64,000 bases of DNA, taken from NCBI RefSeq assembly GCF_001668575.1, contig NZ_LZMD01000111.1, positions 1 to 64,000 of the forward strand. The letters run 5' to 3'. A model generated the notes under the pieces. It did not search any database. It worked only from the letters and a program-made list of their open reading frames with translations, and was not told the origin of the DNA. Position 1 is the first letter of the stretch, and each line of letters starts with the position of its first letter. The stretch is from Mycobacterium sp. 1164985.4. Lineage in GTDB: Bacteria > Actinomycetota > Actinomycetes > Mycobacteriales > Mycobacteriaceae. A program made the position numbers and the translations under genes. Shown one piece after another: positions 8,570-17,413 of this stretch.

Positions 8570-9012
8570 CGGGTGTTCTCCAATCGCTTCGCCAACGCGG
8601 CGAGCATGGTGTCGGATCCGCGGGCCAACGCCTGAGAGGTCAGGCGTTCGACGAGCTGCTGCGTTTTGCCCCTGCCCTTGCGAACGGTGGTGGTGATCGT
8701 CACGATCGTCTCGCCGCCGCTCGTCGGCTCCAGGGTCCAGCGGTTGCTGATCGTGCCAAGGACCTTGGGCAGACCCTCGATCTCGTACGCGAGGACGTAC
8801 TGCGGATCGCATTCGGTGACGGTCTCGACCAACGTGTTGCGCCCGATCTGCACCCGTCGTGCCGTGCCGATCAGCGCGCCGTCGGGCCCGTGCACCAGGA
8901 TGCAGGAGTGGTCGACGTCGAGCCACGAGGCGATGGCGCCGAAATCGGCGAGCACATCCCAGATCTGCGTCGGGCTCGCCGCGATCACGCGGCTGCGGTC
9001 GAGTTCGGCCAC
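8566..9012 (-). CDS. SRPBCC-family (START/polyketide-cyclase-like) protein
   Basis: A 148-residue protein with the SRPBCC pattern: DRSRVIAASPTQIWDVLADF at the start, a central antiparallel sheet and a C-terminal helix (TSQALARGSDTMLAALAKRL). The fold makes a hydrophobic ligand pocket; mycobacteria have many such proteins of unknown ligand. It is co-transcribed with, and overlaps, the sulfatase gene, so it may carry or sense that enzyme's substrate or product. This link is inference. Confidence 0.75.
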   Translation of the reverse strand: MAELDRSRVIAASPTQIWDVLADFGAIASWLDVDHSCILVHGPDGALIGTARRVQIGRNTLVETVTECDPQYVLAYEIEGLPKVLGTISNRWTLEPTSGGETIVTITTTVRKGRGKTQQLVERLTSQALARGSDTMLAALAKRLENTR

Positions 9013-9194
9013 GGCCCCACCGTACGTGAAACTGACGTCGCCGTCAGGTAATCTCGCGTCGTCGCGGATTGCGGTGTGGTAACCGAACTCTCAGCCACCG
9101 TGGTCGCGCTGGTTGCACAATGTCGTACCGGCTAGCCGGAAAGAGCGCGCTTTCCTGTAGACGCGCACGTCGCGCGTCCCTACCGTCGGACGGC

Positions 9195-10148
9195 ATGAGC
9201 AACATCCTGCAGGTCGGGCCGATGATGCCGACGCTCGCGCAGAGCCTGCGCGACGACTACGGCGCGGTCGTGCTGCCCAGCGACCCGGGAGAGCGCGAGC
9301 CGTTCCTGAACGAGCACGGCGACGAGATCACCGCCGTCGTGACGTCGGTGGTCGGCGGGGCGGACGCGGAGCTGATCGCCGCGCTGCCGAACCTCGCGGT
9401 GATCGTGAACTTCGGCGTGGGGTACGACTCCGTCGACATCGATGCCGCCGTCCGACGCGGGATCGTGGTCAGCAACACCCCTGACGTGCTGACCGACGCC
9501 GTCGCCGACACCGCCGTCGGTCTGATGATCGACACGCTGCGGCAGTTCTCGGCCGCGGACCGGTTCGTGCGGGCGGGCCGCTGGCCTACGGGGATGTACC
9601 CGCTGACCCGCGAGGTGAGCAACTCTCGTGTCGGCATCCTCGGGCTGGGCCGGATCGGGAGCGCGATCGCCAAACGGCTGAACGCGTTTGGCTGTGAAAT
9701 CTCGTATCACAACCGCCGTCCGGTCGCCGATTCGCCATACCGTTACGCCGCGTCGGCCGAGGAGCTGGCGCGCGGCGTCGACGTCCTGATCGTGGCGACG
9801 GCCGGCGGCGGCGATACGGCGAACCTGGTCGACCGGGCCGTACTCGACGCGCTGGGCCCCGACGGGTACCTGATCAACATCGCACGCGGCAGCGTGGTCG
9901 ACGAGCAGGCGATGGTCGAGGCCTTGACGTCCGGACGGCTGGGCGGGGCGGGCCTCGACGTCTACGCCGACGAGCCGCATGTCCCCGAGCCGCTGCTCGG
10001 GCTCGACAACGTCGTGGTGCTACCGCACGTCGGCAGCGCAACGGTGCAGACCCGCGCGGCGATGGCGGCGTTGACGTTGCGCAACTTGGACAGCTTCTTG
10101 AAGACGGGCCGGTTGGTCACCCCGGTGCCCGAGTGCCGAGAGTCGTGA
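9195..10148 (+). CDS. D-isomer-specific 2-hydroxyacid dehydrogenase
   Basis: A 317-residue NAD(P)-dependent dehydrogenase. The Rossmann motif GLGRIG lies at about residues 150-155, and the usual catalytic set is present: Arg231 in NIARGS, Glu260 in ADEP and His278 in LPHVGSAT. The family reduces 2-keto acids such as glyoxylate or hydroxypyruvate. The ATG at 9195 gives the normal family length; the open frame upstream has no family features. The substrate, probably glyoxylate/hydroxypyruvate or another 2-keto acid, is inferred only from the family. It is a stand-alone gene, divergent from the SRPBCC/sulfatase pair. Confidence 0.85.
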   Translation: MSNILQVGPMMPTLAQSLRDDYGAVVLPSDPGEREPFLNEHGDEITAVVTSVVGGADAELIAALPNLAVIVNFGVGYDSVDIDAAVRRGIVVSNTPDVLTDAVADTAVGLMIDTLRQFSAADRFVRAGRWPTGMYPLTREVSNSRVGILGLGRIGSAIAKRLNAFGCEISYHNRRPVADSPYRYAASAEELARGVDVLIVATAGGGDTANLVDRAVLDALGPDGYLINIARGSVVDEQAMVEALTSGRLGGAGLDVYADEPHVPEPLLGLDNVVVLPHVGSATVQTRAAMAALTLRNLDSFLKTGRLVTPVPECRES

Positions 10149-10149
10149 A

Positions 10150-10180
10150 GATGACGGAAATCGGCGTGATTTCACCATCT
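10150..10180. terminator. Possible bidirectional terminator between convergent genes
   Basis: GAAATC (10157-10162) pairs with GATTTC (10168-10173) around a 5-nt loop, and flanking AGATG and CATCT extend the stem with mismatches. TTT follows on the plus strand. It lies just after the hydroxyacid dehydrogenase and before the 3' end of the convergent gene. Confidence 0.4.
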
Positions 10181-10203
10181 TTGCGACGCTCGGCGCAGGG
10201 GCG

Positions 10204-12492
10204 CTATCCCGTATGAGCCGGGGGTCGCGGCAGCGCGTCGCGGTAGGCGTCTTCGTAATCCTCGATGCCGGCCTTGACCGACGGATCGATTCCGTTGAAG
10301 TAGTTGGTGAGCGCGGTCCGGAAGTCGGAGAAGCCGTTTTCGAGCGGCTTGAGTTGGCCGGTGGCCGGATCGAGCAGGCCTGCCTCGGCGAAGAACCGCG
10401 GATCGCCGATGTTGTTGTCCAGCAACCGCTGCGCGACGGTGTGTTGCAGCGCCTCGGAGCTCTCCTGGACGATGTAGGTCGGGTCGTTGGGCGTCGGCGC
10501 TTCTCCGACGAAGATCTCCTGTAGCGGGTCGACCGGACCCTTGCCGGCGTAGTCGAGAAACGCCTTGACGCCGGGGATCTCGTTGCCGAGCGTCTTGGCG
10601 ATGTCGAACCACTGGCCACGGCTCTCGTACGCTTTGACGTCCTGCATGTTGCCGTACTTGATGGCGTCGTTGTCGGCGACGTTCGCACCGGAGTCGATGA
10701 TGCCGCGCAGCGTGCCCGCCGACTGCAGATCCGCGGTGTTCACCGTACCGCCGTCGATGATCGACTGTTGAAAATTGTTCTGGTACTGCAGGCCGTTGAC
10801 GTAGGCCTGGCTGTTCAGCGCCGCCGCGGCCTCCGGATCGGTGTCGATGACGGCGAAAAGGTCACGGGTGACCGGCATTTGGGGATTGCTCAGATCGTCG
10901 AGCGGTGCGAACCCGCGGCTGTTGTCGAGCGGGTTGCCCAGCATGTCGTCGATGTAGGGCTTGTTGGCGTCGGCCAGGGCGCGGGCGAGTTCGGGGTTCA
11001 CCTGTCCGAGCGACTGGCCGTCGGTGCCCGGGATGTCGAGCAACCGCGGCGAGTTTGCTCCCGCCCACTGGTCGACTGCGTGCATCGTCTGCCCGTTCTG
11101 CTCGGCCTGGAACAGCTGGGTGGGGTCGGTCAGGTCGGTCGGGACCGCACCGGTGCCGTGGAGCAGATTGCCGGCCGCCACGCCGTTGTCGGCCCACTGG
11201 TGGGTGAACAGGTCCTCGATGAAACCGTCGTTGGCGGTGTTGCCGTCCGCCCCCGCCAGCGCGTCGTGCACGGCCATCGGGTCGCGTCCGGCCGCGCTGA
11301 GCATGTCCTGCACGGCCGGGTCGATGAGACGTTGCCCCAGGTCGATGTTTTCCTTCCAGGCGATATCGGGAGCGTCGTGCATGTTCTGGAGGATCTGCTC
11401 GGACTTGTCCAGCAGCGCATTGTCCAGCGCGGTGCCCTGCTGCAGTTTGGCGTCGCCGGCGGACACGATCGCGGCCACATCGCGGTATTCGTCGAGATGC
11501 GGGAACGGCTTGTACCAATCGGGCCACTCGAGGGTCGGGTTGCCCTCCTCGTTGGTTCCGGCGGTGGGCGCCGTCGGCCCCCGCAGCGGCGCCTCGAACG
11601 CTTCTCGAATGCCCGACGGCAGGTTCTGCATGCCGCCGCGGGTGGGCACGAATCCGGCGTCGCCGGGTTTGGCGTCGGGATCGACGCCGGCGACGGTGAT
11701 GTTCTCGTTGGACACCAGCTGCAGCGCGTCGGCGAGCCGTCCGCCGTTCGGGCCGAGCCTGTCGATCATCGCGCAAATCTCGGCCGGGCTCTTGCCATCC
11801 AGCGACCGCGACAGCTGGTTCAGGTAGTCCATCTGGCTGGCCGGCAGCACCAGCTCGCCGCGCGCCAACGCCTCCTGCTCCTGCGGGGTCAGCGTGGTGT
11901 TCTCCTCCAGGCGCGCGAGCTCCTCGGGGGTGAGCTCCCCGTCCTGGAGCGACTCCCCGTCGGCGCTGCCCTGCTCGGCGGGGGTGCCGGGGTCACCGCC
12001 GGTGGCCGCGGACAAGACCCGGGCGAGGTCGCCGTCGACCTCCTCAGCGGCGGCCAGCACCGCCACCGCGCGGTTCTCCACCTCGGCCATCTTCTTCTCG
12101 AGCTGCGCGATCTCCTCATCCGTCCAGCCGGTCGTGTCGGGAGGAGTGACCGTGCCGGTGTTCAGGTCGAGCTGCACCGCCGGCGCCGCGGCCGCGTAGT
12201 CGATGAGGTTGGTGAGGTCGTTCTTGACCGAACGGGCGTCCGCGGCGGCGCGCTGAGCGCCCAGCGACACCAGGATCGCCTCTTTCTGCGTGATGTCGAG
12301 CTTGGTGGCCGACTGCGCGATGGCCTGCTGAGCGGCCTCTGCCGCCTGACCTTTCCACGTCCCGAACACCGAGAGGTTGCGCAGCGCCTCGGCCGTCTCC
12401 CCGCTGGTGCGGGCGCGGTGGGCGGCCGCCTTGGAGACCTCGTCGATCTGCTCGGGCTGCCAACGCTGGACGTCGGCCAACGTCATCCCCAC
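10204..12492 (-). CDS. Large predicted ESX-associated protein with N-terminal WXG-like domain
   Basis: A 762-residue protein whose first 100 residues look like a helical-hairpin ESX (type VII) substrate module with a W-K-G motif at 46-48 (GTWKGQAA), then a coiled region. Residues about 180-762 form a large hydrophilic domain with many short helices and no motif I recognise. There is no Sec signal or membrane segment. It starts 3 bp after the stop of a small EspC-like gene with its own WXG and YxxxD signal, so the two probably form a co-secreted pair. I recall M. tuberculosis Rv2078-Rv2079 as a similar small/large pair, but this was not checked. The start is GTG at 12492; an in-frame ATG follows two codons later. 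Function of the large domain is unknown. Confidence 0.6.
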   Translation of the reverse strand: MGMTLADVQRWQPEQIDEVSKAAAHRARTSGETAEALRNLSVFGTWKGQAAEAAQQAIAQSATKLDITQKEAILVSLGAQRAAADARSVKNDLTNLIDYAAAAPAVQLDLNTGTVTPPDTTGWTDEEIAQLEKKMAEVENRAVAVLAAAEEVDGDLARVLSAATGGDPGTPAEQGSADGESLQDGELTPEELARLEENTTLTPQEQEALARGELVLPASQMDYLNQLSRSLDGKSPAEICAMIDRLGPNGGRLADALQLVSNENITVAGVDPDAKPGDAGFVPTRGGMQNLPSGIREAFEAPLRGPTAPTAGTNEEGNPTLEWPDWYKPFPHLDEYRDVAAIVSAGDAKLQQGTALDNALLDKSEQILQNMHDAPDIAWKENIDLGQRLIDPAVQDMLSAAGRDPMAVHDALAGADGNTANDGFIEDLFTHQWADNGVAAGNLLHGTGAVPTDLTDPTQLFQAEQNGQTMHAVDQWAGANSPRLLDIPGTDGQSLGQVNPELARALADANKPYIDDMLGNPLDNSRGFAPLDDLSNPQMPVTRDLFAVIDTDPEAAAALNSQAYVNGLQYQNNFQQSIIDGGTVNTADLQSAGTLRGIIDSGANVADNDAIKYGNMQDVKAYESRGQWFDIAKTLGNEIPGVKAFLDYAGKGPVDPLQEIFVGEAPTPNDPTYIVQESSEALQHTVAQRLLDNNIGDPRFFAEAGLLDPATGQLKPLENGFSDFRTALTNYFNGIDPSVKAGIEDYEDAYRDALPRPPAHTG

Positions 12493-12495
12493 GGG

Positions 12496-12819
12496 TCAGA
12501 GCCCCATGGTGCCCAGATTCGATCCCGCAGAGTCGATTTCGGTGGCGGCATTGTCATCGGTGCGGACGTATTTCGCCGCCGCGGAGCTGAGGTCTTCGGC
12601 GTGTTTGACCAGCCCGCTGTAATGCGCGGCGGACTCCTGTTCCCACTTCGCGATGGTTGCTGAGAGCCCCGCGGCGCTGGTACCGATCCAGCCGGTCTGG
12701 GCGGCGCCCATGCGCTCGTGGGCCGTGCCGTGCGCGGACCTCAGGCCGTCGGCGGCCGCGTTGACGTGATCGGCGGCCATCCGTACCTCGAGCGGGTCGA
12801 CCCGCAGTTCTTCGCTCAT
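12496..12819 (-). CDS. EspC/WXG100-like ESX secretion partner
   Basis: A 107-residue, mostly helical protein. W44-I45-G46 forms the turn of a WXG-type helical hairpin, and Y84-V-R-T-D88 in the C-terminal helix fits the general type VII secretion signal YxxxD/E. Size and motifs fit the EspC-like family of ESX substrates. The ATG at 12819 is supported by GGAAAGG upstream. It is the first gene of a two-gene operon with the 762-residue protein and is expected to bind it as a secretion partner. No ESX core genes are in the window, so export would use a system encoded elsewhere. Confidence 0.7.
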   Translation of the reverse strand: MSEELRVDPLEVRMAADHVNAAADGLRSAHGTAHERMGAAQTGWIGTSAAGLSATIAKWEQESAAHYSGLVKHAEDLSSAAAKYVRTDDNAATEIDSAGSNLGTMGL

Positions 12820-12905
12820 ACACCTTTCCAAACGCTCGCCGGCGGTCAAGTGTTTGCTGGCCAACCCTACCATCGCCGCGACGCCCCCTAATGCACTAAT
12901 TTGGG

Positions 12906-12929
12906 AGGCCCGGGGGGCTGCGCGGGCCT
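12906..12929 (-). terminator. Possible terminator after the malate/tartrate dehydrogenase gene
   Basis: AGGCCCG (12906-12912) pairs with CGGGCCT (12923-12929) around a 10-nt loop, 14 bp after the stop of the minus-strand dehydrogenase gene. A moderately AT-rich stretch follows on the minus strand. The rest of the gap to the ESX operon shows nothing else. Confidence 0.45.
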
Positions 12930-12943
12930 TTGGAGCGAGTTTG

Positions 12944-14023
12944 CTAGCTCAACCGAGCGACGAGCGCGTCGGTGACCTCCGGGGTCGAGGCCTGACCGCC
13001 CAGGTCTCCGGTTCGGGTCTGCGGGTCGGCCAGCGTCGCCTCGACGGCGGCCATCACGTCATCGGCGGCTTGGGTGTGCCCCAGATGCTCGAGCATCAGC
13101 GCCGCCGACCACACCGCGCCGACCGGGTTGGCGATGCCCTGCCCGGCGATATCGGGCGCCGACCCGTGCACGGGTTCGAACATCGACGGGTACTGCTTGG
13201 TGGGGTCGAGGTTGGCAGACGGGGCGATGCCGATCGAGCCCGCCACAGCGGCGGCGAGGTCGCTGAGGATGTCGCCGAACAGGTTGGAGCCGACGACGAC
13301 GTCGAATCGCTGGGGCTGCAGGACGAATTTCGCGGCCAGAGCGTCGATGTGCTCGCTGTCGAGCTTGACGTCGGGGTAGTGCGACGCCCGTTCTGCGACT
13401 ACCTCGTCCCAGAACGGCAAGGTGTGCACGATGCCGTTGGATTTGGTCGCCGACGTCACGTACTTGCGACGGGTGCGTGCGAGTTCGAACGCGAAGTCGG
13501 CAATGCGGCCGACGCCGTTGCGGGTGAAAACCGACTCCTGGACCGCCATTTCGTCGGAGAAGCCGCGGTTCAGTCGTCCGCCGATCTCGCTGTACTCGCC
13601 CTCGACGTTCTCGCGGACCACGACGAAGTCGACATCGTTCGCCGTGCGCAGCGGGCTTGCGACGCCGTCGAAGACGCGGATCGGCCGCATGTTCACGTAT
13701 TGGCGGAACGCGCGGCGGATCGGGATGAGCAGGCCCCACAACGAGACGTGGTCGGGCACCCCCGGCCATCCGACCGCGCCGAGGAAGATGGCGTCGAACT
13801 TGCTCAGCGTGTCGAGGCCGTCGGCCGGCATCATCGCGCCCGCCTCCGCGTAGCGCTGACACGACCAGTCGAACTCGGTGTAGGACAACGAGATCCCGTG
13901 CTTGCGTGCCGCGGCGTCGAGCACCGCCCGCGCCGACGCGATCACCTCGGTGCCGATCCCGTCGCCGGGGATGACGGCGATATACGATGAGCCGCCTGCG
14001 TGAAGAGCATCAGACTCGGTCAT
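12944..14023 (-). CDS. D-malate/tartrate dehydrogenase (decarboxylating)
   Basis: A 359-residue member of the isocitrate/isopropylmalate dehydrogenase family. It starts with YIAVIPGDGIGTEV and keeps the substrate-binding MRPIRVFDG and the metal-site region GSNLFGDILSDLAAAVAGS. The active-site block GVPDHVSLWGLLIPIRR is of the tartrate/D-malate (TtuC/DmlA) type rather than the LeuB type. It should oxidise and decarboxylate D-malate or tartrate with NAD and Mn or Mg. Its ATG overlaps the stop of a DASS-family transporter gene by 4 bp, so uptake and breakdown of a C4-dicarboxylate are coupled. Confidence 0.85.
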   Translation of the reverse strand: MTESDALHAGGSSYIAVIPGDGIGTEVIASARAVLDAAARKHGISLSYTEFDWSCQRYAEAGAMMPADGLDTLSKFDAIFLGAVGWPGVPDHVSLWGLLIPIRRAFRQYVNMRPIRVFDGVASPLRTANDVDFVVVRENVEGEYSEIGGRLNRGFSDEMAVQESVFTRNGVGRIADFAFELARTRRKYVTSATKSNGIVHTLPFWDEVVAERASHYPDVKLDSEHIDALAAKFVLQPQRFDVVVGSNLFGDILSDLAAAVAGSIGIAPSANLDPTKQYPSMFEPVHGSAPDIAGQGIANPVGAVWSAALMLEHLGHTQAADDVMAAVEATLADPQTRTGDLGGQASTPEVTDALVARLS

Positions 14024-15624
14024 GTACCCAATCCCAGAAGGCTGATCATCAACGGCAACAGAACGATGATCAGGATAGCGCCCGCGATGTCGAACGTGAC
14101 GCCGGAGCGGATCATCTTCGTGATCGGCACGACGCCCGAGCCGTAGACGATCGCGTTCTGCGGCGTGGACACCGGCAGCATGAAGCCGAACGACGCCGCG
14201 AACGTGGCCGCCAATGCGGGCACGAACGGGTTGACGCCCGCGGCCACCGCCACGGGTATCACGATCGGGACGACCACCGCGGCGGATGCGGTGTTGCTGG
14301 TGGTTTCGGAGACGATGATCGCCAGCAGCACGGCGAATATGGTGATCGCGACGCTGCTGGTCAGGCCGAGAGCGTCGTTGACGGAGGTACCGATGGTCTC
14401 GGCCAGCCCGGTCGACGAGATCAGTGAGCCGAAGATGATGCCGGTGCCGAACAAGATGATTGTGCCCCAGTCGATTTCGGCGGCGTCCTTCCAGCGCAGC
14501 GTGAACTCGCGACTCTGCCAGTCGGTCGGCAGCAGGAACAGCAGCGACGCGCCGAACACCGCGACGACACCCTCGTCGAGGCGGTCGCTGACGAACTCGT
14601 ACACGTTGGACTCGGTGCCGGTGATCAAGGCGACGACGCCGGGCAGGATCCACAGCGTCACGGTCACGGCGAACGCGATGAGCGTGTTCTTCTCCGCCCG
14701 CGACAGCGAACCGAGTTTCTCGCGTTCGCTGGCCACATACTCGGCCACCCCGTCGATGCGTTTGATCTCGGGTTTGTTGAGCCGCAACATGATCAGCGCC
14801 AGCAACAGGAACATCACCAGGCAGATGGGGATCGCCATCGCCATCCACTGGCCGAAGCTGATCCGCTCGCCGGTGGCCTCTTCGATCAGCCCGCGCCCGA
14901 TCAGGTTCGGCGGGCTACCGACCGGCGTGAGCAGGCCACCCACGCTGGCGCCGTAGGCGAGCATCAGCATGAGCGCGGCGCCCACCCGCAGCCGTTGCGG
15001 GTCGAAGTCGGCGTCGACGTCGCCGCGCTGCTGCAGCAGTTTGGCGATGACGGACAGGATGCCGATCGCCGTCGGCAGCAGCATGGCCACCGTTGCGGTG
15101 TTCGAGACGAACGCCGACAGCAGGCATGTGATCGCGCCGAACGCGAGGATGACGCCGGTGGTCGAGCGGCCCGCCCGCGGCAGGGCCAGGATGCGAAACG
15201 CGAAACGCCGCGCCACACCGTGTTTGAGCATCGCTTGGGCGAGGATGAAGGCGCCGATGAACGTGAAGATCGTCGATGACCCGAACGGACCGAGCACGTC
15301 GTCGACCGGTGCGACTCCGAGGAACACGGCCACCGCGACGCCGAGCAGGCCGCCGATCGGGATCGGCACCGCCTCGCTGATCCACAGCGCGATCACGCCG
15401 AGCAGGACCGCGCCGAGCACCTGCTGTTCACGCGGGATGTCCAGCGGCAGGACGAGGAAGACGACGGTCAGCAGCGGGGCGAGGAACAGGCCGACTGTGC
15501 GGCGGCCCTTCTCGAAGCGTTCCTCTCGCGGCGAGAGTCGCTGTTCGCCTAGGCTTCGGTACGTCGCGCTGCCGAGAAGTGCCTTGTCGACGTCGGTCGG
15601 CGTGACCTGGTTCTCCGCAGTCAT
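14020..15624 (-). CDS. DASS/SLC13-family dicarboxylate:sodium symporter
   Basis: A 534-residue polytopic membrane protein with about 11-13 hydrophobic segments. Two Ser-Asn-Thr motifs typical of the VcINDY-type fold are visible, in AFVSNTATVAML and ETTSNTASAAVV; they form the sodium and carboxylate sites. I preferred the ATG at 15624 to the adjacent GTG at 15627 because GGAG lies 6 nt from the ATG. Co-transcription with the D-malate/tartrate dehydrogenase suggests it imports malate, tartrate or succinate-like acids across the inner membrane. Confidence 0.85.
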   Translation of the reverse strand: MTAENQVTPTDVDKALLGSATYRSLGEQRLSPREERFEKGRRTVGLFLAPLLTVVFLVLPLDIPREQQVLGAVLLGVIALWISEAVPIPIGGLLGVAVAVFLGVAPVDDVLGPFGSSTIFTFIGAFILAQAMLKHGVARRFAFRILALPRAGRSTTGVILAFGAITCLLSAFVSNTATVAMLLPTAIGILSVIAKLLQQRGDVDADFDPQRLRVGAALMLMLAYGASVGGLLTPVGSPPNLIGRGLIEEATGERISFGQWMAMAIPICLVMFLLLALIMLRLNKPEIKRIDGVAEYVASEREKLGSLSRAEKNTLIAFAVTVTLWILPGVVALITGTESNVYEFVSDRLDEGVVAVFGASLLFLLPTDWQSREFTLRWKDAAEIDWGTIILFGTGIIFGSLISSTGLAETIGTSVNDALGLTSSVAITIFAVLLAIIVSETTSNTASAAVVVPIVIPVAVAAGVNPFVPALAATFAASFGFMLPVSTPQNAIVYGSGVVPITKMIRSGVTFDIAGAILIIVLLPLMISLLGLGT

Positions 15625-15715
15625 CACAGGCTCCGTCCACCCGGGTGGCGTGTGCGCTACACCACAATCGCTGGGAGGAGTGCCCTGGACTCAGGCGACG
15701 CTAAACATCAGCGGG

Positions 15716-17413
15716 TCAGGTGGCGCTGGATGAGAGGCGGCGCGAAAGGCCCGAGGCGCGTACCGCCCGCCGCTCGACGGCGGCGCGCACCGATGCCGCC
15801 GGCCCGACGACGCGGATCTTCTTCTTGGCCCTGGTGACCGCGGTGTAGAACAGCTCGCGACTGAGCAGCCGCGAATCGTCCGGCGGCAGCAACACGGTCA
15901 CCTCGTCGGCCTGGCTGCCCTGTGACTTATGGATGGTCATCGCGTGCATGGTGTCGACCTCGGCGAGCCGGCTGGTCGCGAACTCCAGCCGTTCGGTGCC
16001 CGCGATGACCGCGCGCAGCACGCCGTCGCGCAGCACCGTGACGCCGGTGTCGCCGTTGTAGAGGTTGAGTCCGTAGTCGTTCGCCGTCACCAGGACCGGT
16101 CGCCCCGCGTACCACGTCGACCAGATCGGCTCGCCGGTCAATTCCGACAGCCACCGCTCCACCTGGTGATTCCAGTACCGCACCCCGTACGGCCCGCGAC
16201 GATGCGCACACAGCAGCCGGTGCTCGGTCAAGATGGCCAGCGCCGCGTCGGCGTCGCCGAGAATCGCCGCCGTGCGCAGCGCGATCGCGTTCGGCACCAA
16301 CACCTTACGAAGGTGTTCGGACGGCTCCTCGGTGTCGACCCACTCGATGTGCTCATCGCCGGCGCGCAACGCCTCGACAACAGCGTCGGCGTCGCCCGTG
16401 CGGATCGCCGTGGCCAACCGGCCGATCGACTCGCCGAAGCGGTGCGACGTCTTCAGTTCCGCGATGCGACCTGCGCCGAGACCGTCGACCAGGTCCGCGA
16501 GTACCGCACCCGCCTCGACCGACGCCAGCTGGTCCGGATCGCCGACCAGGATGAGCCTCGCATCCGGCCGCACCGCCTCGAGCAGTCGCGCCATCATCGT
16601 CAGCGACACCATCGACGTCTCGTCGACGACGATCACGTCGTGTGGCAACCGGTTGGCGCGGTTGTGGCGGAACCGCGCCGACGTGTCGGGGCGGCTGCCG
16701 AGCAGCCGGTGCAACGTCGTCGCGTGCAGGCCGGACAGTGCCTCGCGGTCGGACGCGTCGAGCTTGTCGACTTCCAGTTGCACCGCCTCCTGCAGTCGCG
16801 CCGCCGCTTTCCCCGTCGGCGCCGCCAACGCGATCCGCAGCCGCGTACCGCTCGCGAGCAGGGCCAGCAAGCGCGCGACCGTCGTCGTCTTACCCGTGCC
16901 CGGACCGCCGGTGAGCACCGTCAACCCTTGCGACAGCGCGAGTTCCGCGGCGGCGCGCTGCTCCTCGAAGCCCGGCGGGAACAACCTGTCGAGATCGGGC
17001 ACCGGCTGGGCCGGCCGGGCGGCGGTCATCCGCAGGATGTCGTCACACACCTGCTGTTCTTCGAGCCAGTACCGGTCGAGGTACAACAGGTCGCCATCGA
17101 CGTGCAGCACCGGCGGTTGCCCGGTCAGCGGGTGCCCGGCGATGGCGGCGAACCAGTCGCCGATCTTGGGCCACGGCAGCCCGTCGAGGCCGACCTGCTG
17201 TTCGACGGTCCGCAGGTCCAGGCACACCGACCCGTTGCGTAGCGCGCGCACCACGAGCGCGACCGCGAGCGCGACCCGTTCGTCGGGTGCCTTGACAAGC
17301 TCGCAGAGCCGTTGTGCGACATGCACATCCGACGCACCGAGGACCTCGGCTTCGGTGAAGTTGCGCAGCAGTCCGGTGGCACTGACCGCCCGCCGCCATT
17401 CCAGGCTCGTCAC
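15716..17413 (-). CDS. recD: Exodeoxyribonuclease V subunit RecD
   Basis: A 565-residue RecD. Walker A GGPGTGKTTT lies at about residues 169-178, Walker B in VIVVDETSM, and later superfamily 1 motifs include VGDPDQL, TIHKSQGSQ and FYTAVTRAKK. RecD is the 5'-3' helicase subunit of RecBCD. The GTG start at 17413 overlaps the recB stop by 4 bp. Gene order recC-recB-recD is that of M. tuberculosis Rv0631c-Rv0629c. In mycobacteria RecBCD is reported to serve single-strand annealing rather than the main RecA pathway, which uses AdnAB. Confidence 0.95.
   Translation of the reverse strand: MTSLEWRRAVSATGLLRNFTEAEVLGASDVHVAQRLCELVKAPDERVALAVALVVRALRNGSVCLDLRTVEQQVGLDGLPWPKIGDWFAAIAGHPLTGQPPVLHVDGDLLYLDRYWLEEQQVCDDILRMTAARPAQPVPDLDRLFPPGFEEQRAAAELALSQGLTVLTGGPGTGKTTTVARLLALLASGTRLRIALAAPTGKAAARLQEAVQLEVDKLDASDREALSGLHATTLHRLLGSRPDTSARFRHNRANRLPHDVIVVDETSMVSLTMMARLLEAVRPDARLILVGDPDQLASVEAGAVLADLVDGLGAGRIAELKTSHRFGESIGRLATAIRTGDADAVVEALRAGDEHIEWVDTEEPSEHLRKVLVPNAIALRTAAILGDADAALAILTEHRLLCAHRRGPYGVRYWNHQVERWLSELTGEPIWSTWYAGRPVLVTANDYGLNLYNGDTGVTVLRDGVLRAVIAGTERLEFATSRLAEVDTMHAMTIHKSQGSQADEVTVLLPPDDSRLLSRELFYTAVTRAKKKIRVVGPAASVRAAVERRAVRASGLSRRLSSSAT

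Noticed and set aside
10768..12663. Plus-strand open frame of over 600 codons opposite the ESX-associated gene
   Set aside because: Composition is that of a shadow frame; the minus-strand pair has ribosome-binding sites, WXG motifs and tight gene spacing.
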